NCBI GenBank assembly: GCA_041583135.1
Contig: JBFHGJ010000018.1
Span: forward strand, 1-64,000
DNA from: JABSOG01 sp041583135
Lineage (GTDB): Bacteria; Pseudomonadota; Gammaproteobacteria; Enterobacterales; Alteromonadaceae
DNA length: 64,000 nt
Direction: 5' to 3'
Shown here: one piece after another, positions 26,035 to 33,322 of the stretch
How positions within the stretch are numbered: the stretch's first letter is position 1
How the letters are laid out: the number at the start of each line of letters is the position of its first letter
Translations under genes and position numbers: made by a program
Notes under the pieces: generated by a model
Seen by the model: only the letters and a program-made list of their open reading frames with translations
What the model was told of the DNA's origin: nothing
Database searches by the model: none

Positions 26035-26457
26035 ATGAAAAATGATACCGCAGAAAAAACCATTTTAGTCGTAGACGATGTTGAGTACACCAGACAATTG
26101 TTGCGAAACGCCGTACTAGCGGTTCTGAACGCCGAACCCGAACATTTTAAATTCAACCGTTACAAATTCGTCAACGCCAGCAACGGTGTCGATGCCATGG
26201 CTAAAATCGAGCAATATCAGCCTGATCTGATATTTTTGGATATCGAACTCCCCGGTGGCATCAACGGCATCGAAATTCTCAAACGCATCAAAAAGCAAGA
26301 TGCTCACGCCTTTGTCATCATGGTCAGTGGTGAAAGCACCATTGAGAACGTGCAAAACAGTCTAAAAAACGGCGCCAGCGGCTTTATCGTCAAACCGTTT
26401 TCGGCGGTAAAAGTGGCGGAGGCAATGAAGAATTTCGAGAAAAAAGTGCTGCGTTAG
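26035..26457 (+). CDS. Stand-alone response regulator receiver
   Basis: A 140-residue CheY-like protein with only a receiver domain. Acidic pocket VVDD (12-15), phospho-Asp D69 in LIFLDIELP, Ser in MVSGES and Lys in IVKPF are all present. Its ATG is 2 bp after the kinase stop; a GTG at 26026 would overlap the kinase by 8 bp. Either way translation is likely coupled. It is the obvious phosphate acceptor for the kinase Hpt domain. It has no output domain, so it must act by protein binding. A longer-than-usual insertion (about 33-46) follows the first helix. Confidence 0.88.
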   Translation: MKNDTAEKTILVVDDVEYTRQLLRNAVLAVLNAEPEHFKFNRYKFVNASNGVDAMAKIEQYQPDLIFLDIELPGGINGIEILKRIKKQDAHAFVIMVSGESTIENVQNSLKNGASGFIVKPFSAVKVAEAMKNFEKKVLR

Positions 26458-26509
26458 TTAACATCGAGTTGGGTTAGTTAAGCGCGAATCAACAAGCCAG
26501 TATCATCCT

Positions 26510-26535
26510 AATCGGTGTGCGTTGGCACACCGATT
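26510..26535. terminator. Bidirectional terminator between receiver gene and motY
   Basis: A 10-bp stem AATCGGTGTG/CACACCGATT with a 6-nt loop lies between two convergent genes, followed by TATTG on the plus strand. The T tract is short on both sides. Confidence 0.6.
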
Positions 26536-26566
26536 TATTGTGACACCGCCTAAAGTTCAACACGCC

Positions 26567-27454
26567 CTATGGTTTAGACATGGTGATCACCACACGGCGG
26601 TTGGTGGCTCGTCCTAATTCGGTTTGGTTCGACGCGACATGGCGTTTTTCGCCAAAGCCGTTGACCCTCACCCGCTCTTTGGCCACCCCAATATCAGTGA
26701 GATAGTTCTTAATCGCATTGGCGCGTTTTTTCGACAGCTCCATATTCGGCCAGCGGCCGCCATATGAATCGGTAAAGGCATTGATCTCAATTTCATCGAC
26801 TTCGGGGCTGTGCTTTAAATATTCGCCAATTTGCGCCAAACGTCTTTTGGATTCCTTCGACAGCTCGGCAGAATTCGATTCATACTTTAAAATGGTATAG
26901 GCAATATCTTCAAAACTGTAACGCAGCAGATTATGACGGCATTGCAAAAACTGCTCATAGCTTTGCATAAACTGCATGTTAGACAGCCCGACAGCAATTT
27001 TGTCATAGGGGTTGTGCCAATCGGCATAATAAATGGTTGGAATAAACCCCTTTTCCAATTCGGTCAGCATGGTCCAAGCCGCTTGTTCTGGCACATCTGG
27101 CGAAAACTGTTTTTTCAGTGACATTTGCGCGATGTTCTTGCTCGGCACGCCGGGCCGATAAGCAGGAGCAATAGAGGTAACAGAGGCAAAAGAGTAGTTA
27201 TCCGGCAGCCTCAACATGCCCAGCTCAAAGCTCAAGTTGGGCTTTTTGCCGGCGACACTGGTAAAGGTGACCTCACCAAAGCGAGGTATTTGGTGAGAGA
27301 GTTCACACTGTAAACGTGTATCATTCGAGATACGCCACTGCGACTCGGTATCTGTCGCCTTATAATGACGTACCGCAGCTGTGGCATCAGCGGCAGTGAA
27401 AAATGACGTCGTGCCACACAGTGCCAATATCAGCCACCGAGTCATATGTTTCAT
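26567..27454 (-). CDS. motY: Sodium-type flagellar motor protein MotY
   Basis: A secreted protein of 295 residues with a signal peptide (about 1-27, MTRWLILALCGTTSFFTAADATAA) and a C-terminal OmpA-like peptidoglycan-binding domain (about 185-295, NAFTDSYGGRWPNMELSKKRA). MotY with MotX forms the T-ring that anchors PomA/PomB stators of sodium-driven polar flagella. Two cysteines (RLQC, FLQC) fit the known disulfide. The ATG at 27454 has AAAGAGG just upstream and gives a clean signal peptide, so it is preferred over a TTG-like start 14 codons further out. Divergent pairing with rnt matches vibrios. Confidence 0.9.
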   Translation of the reverse strand: MKHMTRWLILALCGTTSFFTAADATAAVRHYKATDTESQWRISNDTRLQCELSHQIPRFGEVTFTSVAGKKPNLSFELGMLRLPDNYSFASVTSIAPAYRPGVPSKNIAQMSLKKQFSPDVPEQAAWTMLTELEKGFIPTIYYADWHNPYDKIAVGLSNMQFMQSYEQFLQCRHNLLRYSFEDIAYTILKYESNSAELSKESKRRLAQIGEYLKHSPEVDEIEINAFTDSYGGRWPNMELSKKRANAIKNYLTDIGVAKERVRVNGFGEKRHVASNQTELGRATNRRVVITMSKP

Positions 27455-27681
27455 ATCCTCTTTACCTTTAGGTGCTCTGCCCTTAATCATAACCAATAAA
27501 CCCCAATACAGCGAATGCTTTGCTTAAGCCTGCGGTGCAATGACCGCATAGTACCGACGACAGCGCAAGTGTAAGCGCTACCTTGCTTCATCAAGCACAA
27601 ATCGAGCCAAAATTTATTGAGATTTATTGACGCCAATCGCTTATAATCGCCGACAATTTTGCGCTAAATTGAAAAGGTATT

Positions 27682-28317
27682 ATGTCAGCCAGTCAAACGC
27701 CTGTACTCAGTGACCGCTTTCGCGGCTACTTTCCCGTGATCATTGATGTTGAAACCGCTGGTTTCAATGCCAAAACAGACGCCCTGCTAGAGCTTGCCGC
27801 CTGTACGGTGAAAATGGATGAAGCCGGCTATTTGACGATTGATAAGACCATACATTTTCATATTGAGCCGTTTGAAGGTGCAAATCTTGAGCCATCGGCA
27901 TTAGAGTTTAACGGTATCGACCCCTATCACCCCTTTCGACAAGCGGTGAAAGAACAAGAGGCCATCAGCGAACTGTGCAAATTTGTACGTAAAGCGCAAA
28001 AAGCCGCCGACTGCCAACGCTCGGTTATAGTTGCCCACAACGCCGCTTTTGATATGGGGTTTGTCAGCGCAGCTATTGAACGTTGTAGTATAAAGCGTTC
28101 GCCTTTCCACCCTTTTGTGACCTTTGATACCACCTCAATGGCCGGACTATGTCTTGGACAAACCGTGTTGGTCAAAGCCTGTCAGGCGGCCGAAATCGAG
28201 TTTGACAACAAACAGGCTCATAGCGCCCTATACGACACCCAAAAAACCGCAGAACTGTTTTGCCATATGGTCAACAAGTGGCAAAAGCTTGGCGGATGGC
28301 CACTACAAGCGGCATAA
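27682..28317 (+). CDS. rnt: Ribonuclease T
   Basis: A 211-residue DEDDh 3'-5' exoribonuclease that trims the CCA end region of tRNA and other stable RNAs. Catalytic motifs: IDVETAGFN (about 22-30), HNAAFDMGF and HSALYDTQKTAELF. It should act as a homodimer. TATAAT at 27642-27647 is a likely -10. It is divergent from motY. Confidence 0.96.
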   Translation: MSASQTPVLSDRFRGYFPVIIDVETAGFNAKTDALLELAACTVKMDEAGYLTIDKTIHFHIEPFEGANLEPSALEFNGIDPYHPFRQAVKEQEAISELCKFVRKAQKAADCQRSVIVAHNAAFDMGFVSAAIERCSIKRSPFHPFVTFDTTSMAGLCLGQTVLVKACQAAEIEFDNKQAHSALYDTQKTAELFCHMVNKWQKLGGWPLQAA

Positions 28318-28463
28318 ATTGCCGATAAAAATCCGTCGAAGACGCCATTGCCACTTGAATTTTGCGATATTGCCTCCATATAAATGGTTGGCAAAAGCTT
28401 TGCATTGAACTATGTTTAATAGGTGAATGATTGGCTTTTGCCTGCCAAGCGTGGAGAAAAAAT

Positions 28464-29297
28464 TTGAAACTTTCAGCGATAGCGGCATCAGCGCTGCTGC
28501 TTCTAAGCAGTCAAACCATGGCTTTCGATTCTTTCGAAGCTTTTTTGACACGTCCTGGAAACCTCACCGACAACCTGCTAAAAGTCATCCACGCAGCCAA
28601 AGAAAACAATCCCGAATCACAATATATTTTGGCGAGATTGCTGTATATCGGTTATGGCGTCAAACGCGACAAACAAAGTGCTGACAAATGGCTTGATAAG
28701 GCAGTTAAGGCCAAATTTGCCGATGCCGTCTATATGCGCGGTCTAATCATTTTGCAAAATGCCGAAGGCTATGACGAACAAAGCCAGTATGGCGAATCTT
28801 TAATGTTGTCTCTGGCAGAAAAAGACCACATCGAAGCCATTCAGTTTCTCGCCCATCACTACGCCATTGGCGATGTGCTGCCATTGAATCCGGAAAAATC
28901 CCATCAACTCTATCTGCAACTGTATCAGTTCAAGCCCAGAGAAGCGATTAACCTTGCGGTCTCTAGCTTTGCCACAGCCATCGGCATGTATCGGGTCAAT
29001 AACGATAACCTGATAGAGCAGTATCGCCAAACCCTCTTTAGCTGGCATAAAAAAGCCATTGAACAGGAAGAATTCAAACGCTGTTCGTCCATTGCCTATG
29101 CCTATCAAGACAAAGAAACCCAAACCGCATGGCGCTATTTTTGCCAAAATGCCGGACAACGAGATCTACAGCTAAGTAACGAGTTAAATGACTCACAGCT
29201 GTTGTTAAGTGAAAAGCAGCTTGAAATGGTGCAGTCAAAAGCCGAATGGCTAAAAAAGAACGTGCCCAACAACTATCAAGACATTCCGCCGAAATAA
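28464..29297 (+). CDS. Secreted Sel1/TPR-like repeat protein
   Basis: A 277-residue exported protein. The chosen start is TTG at 28464, preceded by GGAGA at good spacing, giving a clean signal peptide (KLSAIAASALLLLSSQTMA). The mature part has Sel1-like repeats, for example NPESQYILARLLYIGYGVKRDKQ followed by ADKWLDKAVKAKFADAVYMRG. Such solenoids bind partner proteins or peptidoglycan-associated factors in the periplasm; the partner here is unknown. A read-through ORF begins 33 bp upstream but lacks a ribosome site and would spoil the signal sequence. It follows rnt by 146 bp. Confidence 0.75.
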   Translation: MKLSAIAASALLLLSSQTMAFDSFEAFLTRPGNLTDNLLKVIHAAKENNPESQYILARLLYIGYGVKRDKQSADKWLDKAVKAKFADAVYMRGLIILQNAEGYDEQSQYGESLMLSLAEKDHIEAIQFLAHHYAIGDVLPLNPEKSHQLYLQLYQFKPREAINLAVSSFATAIGMYRVNNDNLIEQYRQTLFSWHKKAIEQEEFKRCSSIAYAYQDKETQTAWRYFCQNAGQRDLQLSNELNDSQLLLSEKQLEMVQSKAEWLKKNVPNNYQDIPPK

Positions 29298-29402
29298 TCC
29301 GAGCGAGTCATCTGAGCGAGGAATACCTCCAGTTAACAACGCGGCGACTGTCATGCCCTGACAATCCATCAAAGCACGTTTTTATGGGTGACAGCAACAA
29401 AA

Positions 29403-29428
29403 ACCCCAGCCAATGGCTGGGGTTTTTC
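29403..29428. terminator. Bidirectional intrinsic terminator
   Basis: ACCCCAGCC-AAT-GGCTGGGGT (29403-29423) is a 9-bp perfect stem followed by TTTTT on the plus strand and preceded by a run of A. It serves the convergent Sel1-like gene and fadD. Confidence 0.85.
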
Positions 29429-29471
29429 GTGAGTTGTCATCGCAACAGTCAGTTTAACGACATGCCAACAC

Positions 29472-31130
29472 TTAACTGTCTTTAAGCATACGACGGAGAA
29501 TTTTACCCACATTCGATTTTGGCAGCTCATCGCGAAACTCAACGATTTTAGGCACCTTGTAGCCGGTCAAGTGCTCGCGGCAGTGCTCAATCAACTCAGC
29601 TTCTGTTAATGAATCGTCTTTTCGTACCGCAACCAGTTTAACCACTTCACCGCTGACCTCATGAGGCACACCGATGACGGCACATTCAAGTACCTTGTCA
29701 TTCATCGCCGCCACTTCCTCAATCTCATTGGGGAAGACATTAAAGCCAGATACGATGATCATATCTTTTTTGCGATCAACAATATAAAAATGACCTTGCT
29801 TGTCCATTTTGGCGATATCGCCAGTGGCAAACCAATCGCCGTGCATCACCTCGGCGGTAGCATCCGGTCGATTGTAATAGCCTTTCATGACCTGTGGACC
29901 TTTAACCCAAAGTTCACCGGCTTCACCTTCTGCCACTTCATTACCTTCTTCATCGGCCAGCATAATATCCGTTGACGGTGCCGGCAGGCCAATACTACCG
30001 GTATAGCTTTTTGCCGTGTATGGCGTGATGGTGACCAGTGGGCAGCACTCAGTCAATCCGTAGCCTTCGACCAAACCGCTACCGGTGACTTCCTGCCAGC
30101 GCTCGGCTACCGGCCTTTGCACCGCCATACCGCCACCTAAGGACAGGCGTAATTTGCTAAAATCGACATCGCTAAAGCCCGGCGTATTTAACAACCCGTT
30201 GAATAACGTATTAACGCCGGTCAATGCCGTCATCTGATACTTACCAAGCTCTTTAACAAAGCCCTGCATATCCCTAGGATTGGTGATCAACAGATTTTGT
30301 GCACCGAACTTCATAAAGGTCAGTAGGTTCGCCGTCAAAGCAAAGATATGATACAGCGGCAACGGCGTAACGATAAACTCTTGCCCTTCACGCAACATAG
30401 GGCCGAGGCAACCAACAACCTGTTCTAAATTGGCGACCATGTTGCGATGGGTCAACATCGCCCCTTTGGATACCCCGGTAGTGCCACCGGTATATTGCAA
30501 AAACGCTAAGTCTTCACCGTCAACCTGAGGTTTGGTGTAGTTCAGTTTCGCCCCTTTGGCTAAGGTTTGCTTAAAGGCAATGGCATTGGGCAGGTTAAAC
30601 GCCGGCACCATCTTCTTCACGCTCTTAACCATAAAGTTGACCACGGCACCTTTAACGGTGCCTAATAGGTCACCCATTTGAGTCAGGATCACATGCTGAA
30701 GTTGGGTGTTGTCGAGCACTTCTTCTAAGGTGTGAGCAAAATTGGAGATGATAACAATGGCTTTGGCTTTAGAGTCATTGAGCTGATGCTCCAACTCCCT
30801 CGGAGTATAAAGTGGATTGACATTGACCACCGTACACCCGGCACGTAAAACCCCCATCAACGCAACGGGGTATTGCAGCAGGTTTGGCATCATCAGCGCG
30901 ACGGCGTCGCCTTTAACCAAGCCTAGGTCTTGTTGCAGATAGGCAGCAAAGGCACGGCTTTTTTGCTCAATCTCGCGGTAGGTCATGGTTTTGTCCATAT
31001 TGATAAAAGCGACATTGTCGGAGAACTTCTCCATCGCCTGTTCAAATAACTCCACCAATGAATTGTAGTGATACGGGTCTATTTCAGCCGGAACCCCTTC
31101 AGGGTAATTCTTTAACCAAGCCTTCTCCAC
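29472..31130 (-). CDS. fadD: Long-chain fatty acid-CoA ligase
   Basis: A 552-residue acyl-adenylating enzyme that activates exogenous long-chain fatty acids to acyl-CoA at the inner membrane, linking uptake to beta-oxidation. It has the AMP-binding motif YTGGTTGVSKGAM, VEGYGLTECCP, and the C-terminal GDIAKMDKQGHFYIVDRKKDMI region. The start is a GTG at 31130 with GGAG seven bases upstream; from there EKAWLKNYPEGVPAEIDP matches the FadD N-terminus. An ORF extension 35 codons upstream has no counterpart in the family. A FadR-like operator lies about 180 bp upstream. Confidence 0.96.
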   Translation of the reverse strand: MEKAWLKNYPEGVPAEIDPYHYNSLVELFEQAMEKFSDNVAFINMDKTMTYREIEQKSRAFAAYLQQDLGLVKGDAVALMMPNLLQYPVALMGVLRAGCTVVNVNPLYTPRELEHQLNDSKAKAIVIISNFAHTLEEVLDNTQLQHVILTQMGDLLGTVKGAVVNFMVKSVKKMVPAFNLPNAIAFKQTLAKGAKLNYTKPQVDGEDLAFLQYTGGTTGVSKGAMLTHRNMVANLEQVVGCLGPMLREGQEFIVTPLPLYHIFALTANLLTFMKFGAQNLLITNPRDMQGFVKELGKYQMTALTGVNTLFNGLLNTPGFSDVDFSKLRLSLGGGMAVQRPVAERWQEVTGSGLVEGYGLTECCPLVTITPYTAKSYTGSIGLPAPSTDIMLADEEGNEVAEGEAGELWVKGPQVMKGYYNRPDATAEVMHGDWFATGDIAKMDKQGHFYIVDRKKDMIIVSGFNVFPNEIEEVAAMNDKVLECAVIGVPHEVSGEVVKLVAVRKDDSLTEAELIEHCREHLTGYKVPKIVEFRDELPKSNVGKILRRMLKDS

Positions 31131-31306
31131 GCTCGACTCCTGTTTGAATTGTCTTTCTTCTTTGTTGTGCTTTATGTTTGTTATTGTCACTTGGGCAAAC
31201 CAAAAGCGCTTTTGCGAATTTAGCAATAACGGCATCGCTACACAACTGACATGCTGCTAATAATAGGCATAAACCGTCAATTTTGCGATGTTTACCAAAT
31301 TGGCCG

Positions 31307-31323
31307 AACAGATTAGACCAGTT
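31307..31323 (-). promoter_or_regulatory. FadR-like operator upstream of fadD
   Basis: On the minus strand AACTGGTCTAATCTGTT agrees at 12 of 14 defined positions with the enteric FadR consensus (AnCTGGTCnGACnTGTT). FadR represses fadD when acyl-CoA is scarce. The site lies between fadD and the divergent pheL-pheA promoter. Confidence 0.65.
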
Positions 31324-31341
31324 GAGGTAAAAATAAAAGCC

Positions 31342-31370
31342 TTGACAGTGTTTCAGGCGCACAATACATT
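31342..31370 (+). promoter_or_regulatory. Putative phe leader promoter
   Basis: A perfect TTGACA (31342-31347) and TACATT (31365-31370) are spaced 17 bp. The predicted start point would fall almost on the leader-peptide ATG at 31378, so either the leader is translated from a near-leaderless mRNA or a further upstream promoter is used. Confidence 0.5.
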
Positions 31371-31377
31371 AATTGCT

Positions 31378-31461
31378 ATGAACAGAGCTATCCGATTTAA
31401 CACAGCATTCTTTTTTACCTTGGTGTTTAGAAAAACACCCGGGGATGCTTTGTTGGTATAG
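31378..31461 (+). CDS. pheL: phe operon leader peptide
   Basis: A 27-codon ORF with three consecutive Phe codons plus two others (RFNTAFFFTLVF), closely recalling the FAFFFT core of enteric PheL. It is located directly before a terminator and pheA. Its stop codon (31459-31461) lies just after the segment that forms the antiterminator, as attenuation requires. Translation itself is the sensor: ribosome stalling at Phe codons when charged tRNA-Phe is low. There is no good Shine-Dalgarno sequence. Confidence 0.8.
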   Translation: MNRAIRFNTAFFFTLVFRKTPGDALLV

Positions 31462-31519
31462 ATTCGAAGAACGTTGACAAGAATTTATTTAAGAAAGCCT
31501 CCCACCCGGAGGCTTTTTT
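31422..31519 (+). promoter_or_regulatory. pheA transcription attenuator
   Basis: Three mutually exclusive helices are readable. The 1:2 pause hairpin is GGTGTTT (31422-31428) with AAACACC (31433-31439). The antiterminator pairs GGGATGCTTT (31442-31451) with AAAGCCTCCC (31494-31503), nine of ten pairs. The terminator is AAAGCCTCC (31494-31502) with GGAGGCTTT (31508-31516), ending in TTTTTT. Stalling on the Phe codons favours the antiterminator; reaching the leader stop favours the terminator. Confidence 0.85.
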
Positions 31520-31553
31520 CGTTTTTATTCAGTTGAAAATGCAAGGGTTGTAC

Positions 31554-32717
31554 ATGAACGAATTGGCAAAGCTCAGAGACGATATCAATGAAATCGATTC
31601 GGAACTTTTGATTTTATTGGCAAAAAGACGTCGTATCAGCACCTTAGTTGGTGAAAGCAAAATAAAGATGCAAAAACCGGTCAGGGATCCGGCCAGAGAA
31701 CAAGAGTTACTGCTTAAACTCATTAAGTATGGTCGCTCTTTGGGACTCGATACTCACTACATCAGCCAGATCTTTCATGTCATCATTGAAGACTCGGTAC
31801 TCAACCAGCAGGCTTTGCTCCAGCAACACCTCAATGATCATAGCCAAAGCGATAGCGTCAAGGTCGCGTTCTTAGGCGGTCAAGGTTCATATAGCCACCT
31901 TGCTTGCACCAAATATTTTTCTAGACGTTTTTCTACCATCAATGAGTTGGGTTGCTCCAACTTTAAAGATGTCGTTACTTTGGTAGAAGAAGGCGACGCC
32001 GATTACGCCGTGCTGCCGATTGAAAATACCTCATCGGGCAGCATCAATGAAGTCTACGACCTGTTGCAGCACACCTCGTTGTCTATCATCGGCGAGTTGA
32101 CTCAGCCGGTTGAGCATTGTCTGGTGACCATCGAAGAAGTTGATGTTAGCGATATAGAGGTCATCTACACCCACCCACAACCACATGCCCAATGTTCCAA
32201 AGCACTGGAGCAGCTAAACGACGTCACAATTGAGCACGTAGACAGCACTTCGGCAGCATTTGCCAAAGTAAAAGCGGCCGGCTCGGCCAAGGTAGCGGCG
32301 ATCGGCAGTGTCGAAGGGGCAAAAACCTATGGCCTGGTGTCAATCAAAGAAGGCATGGCCAATCAAAAGCAAAACTACAGTCGTTTTATTGTCGTCAGCC
32401 GTGAACCTGTGCAGGTAGCCGAACAGATCCCGGCGAAAACGACCTTCATTATGACGACCGACCAAAAAGCCGGTGCTTTGGTCGATGCCCTGTTGGTATT
32501 AAAAGCCCACAATGTCAATATGAGCAAGCTCGAATCGAGGCCGATTCATGGCAACCCGTGGCAAGAAATGTTTTATATCGATGTGCAGGGTAATCTTGCC
32601 GACAACGACATGGCCAAAGCCATCACTGAATTAAAGCAAATGTCACCTAAACTTAAGGTGCTTGGCTGCTATCCATGTGAAGACGTTCATCCGGTCTCAC
32701 CAAAACCACAAAGCTAA
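31554..32717 (+). CDS. pheA: Bifunctional chorismate mutase / prephenate dehydratase (P-protein)
   Basis: A 387-residue enzyme converting chorismate through prephenate to phenylpyruvate. Order: AroQ-type chorismate mutase (1-90, LRDDINEIDSELLILLAKRR), prephenate dehydratase (about 100-280, VAFLGGQGSYSHLA and ENTSSGSINEVYDLL), and a C-terminal ACT domain with the GALVDALLVL and ESRPIHGNPW motifs that bind feedback inhibitor Phe. The ATG at 31554 has AAGGG seven bases upstream, so it is preferred to the TTG/ATG codons at 31533 and 31539. Expression is controlled by the attenuator just upstream. Confidence 0.97.
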   Translation: MNELAKLRDDINEIDSELLILLAKRRRISTLVGESKIKMQKPVRDPAREQELLLKLIKYGRSLGLDTHYISQIFHVIIEDSVLNQQALLQQHLNDHSQSDSVKVAFLGGQGSYSHLACTKYFSRRFSTINELGCSNFKDVVTLVEEGDADYAVLPIENTSSGSINEVYDLLQHTSLSIIGELTQPVEHCLVTIEEVDVSDIEVIYTHPQPHAQCSKALEQLNDVTIEHVDSTSAAFAKVKAAGSAKVAAIGSVEGAKTYGLVSIKEGMANQKQNYSRFIVVSREPVQVAEQIPAKTTFIMTTDQKAGALVDALLVLKAHNVNMSKLESRPIHGNPWQEMFYIDVQGNLADNDMAKAITELKQMSPKLKVLGCYPCEDVHPVSPKPQS

Positions 32718-32723
32718 CAATGT

Positions 32724-32758
32724 CCAAAGGTCTGCTTAACCTCAAAGCAGGCCTTTGG
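32724..32758 (+). terminator. Stem-loop after pheA
   Basis: CCAAAGGTCTGC pairs with GCAGGCCTTTGG through 12 bp with one G-T pair. No T tract follows, so it may be a 3'-end stabiliser or a weak terminator. Confidence 0.5.
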
Positions 32759-33162
32759 CTGTGGCCAAACCCAACACAAGCGCACTTAACCATAGGCCAT
32801 ATGGGGGACAGAGAAATCAAGAAATCTGTGCGGTTGTTTAGCGACTGTTAAAATTTCGCAATAATATTTTTAAATGCCACAACAGATAAGACCAGTATTA
32901 AAGACAGCGTATCCCCCCCTACCAGCACAACCCATCCGCCTGTATTTCAGCCAATCTCTAGCGCTGTACCACACGTCTAAAACAGCGCTGAGCGCCAATA
33001 AAAATGCGGACCGCTGTAAATTCATCCTATTTCCATGGCAAACTGAATACTGGCCATTAATCATCCAATGACAATGCCAACCTGCTAGAACATACCGCTG
33101 TATCTATTGACATGAGTGTCACTGGTTTAACTTTAGTGCATAGTTTGACAGCACATTTAATG
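32759..33162. other. Gene-free interval before the TonB-dependent receptor
   Basis: About 400 bp with no supported gene. Two overlapping opposite-strand frames of 64-65 codons (around 32870-33071) have no ribosome sites or family features. A short inverted repeat TGACA-TGAG-TGTCA lies at 33108-33121 next to a TTGACA-like hexamer, possibly part of the receptor control region. Confidence 0.5.
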
Positions 33163-33191
33163 TTGACTAATGCGTTAACGCATCCTAACAT
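33163..33191 (+). promoter_or_regulatory. Receptor promoter with palindromic operator in the spacer
   Basis: TTGACT (33163-33168) and TAACAT (33186-33191) are 17 bp apart. A perfect 14-bp palindrome ATGCGTTAACGCAT (33170-33183) fills the spacer. A protein bound there would block RNA polymerase, so a repressor responding to the receptor substrate is plausible. The 5' leader would be about 125 nt. Confidence 0.6.
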
Positions 33192-33322
33192 GATGGAGTT
33201 ACACGTTTAGCTGTTGAAAAAAACTACAGTCAGGCAAGCTAAAAAGATTTGACAGTAGCTTTTGGAAATGGCGTAACACCATAAAACATATGAATAACGT
33301 AAAGTTATCTGGGGAGAAAAAC

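Noticed and set aside
31131..31235. N-terminal extension of FadD starting at about 31235
   Set aside because: The 35 extra residues have no counterpart in FadD, while the GTG at 31130 has a proper ribosome site and the family N-terminus.
32870..33071. Overlapping 64- and 65-codon frames on opposite strands before the receptor gene
   Set aside because: Neither has a ribosome site, family match or plausible signal sequence; each is the shadow of the other.
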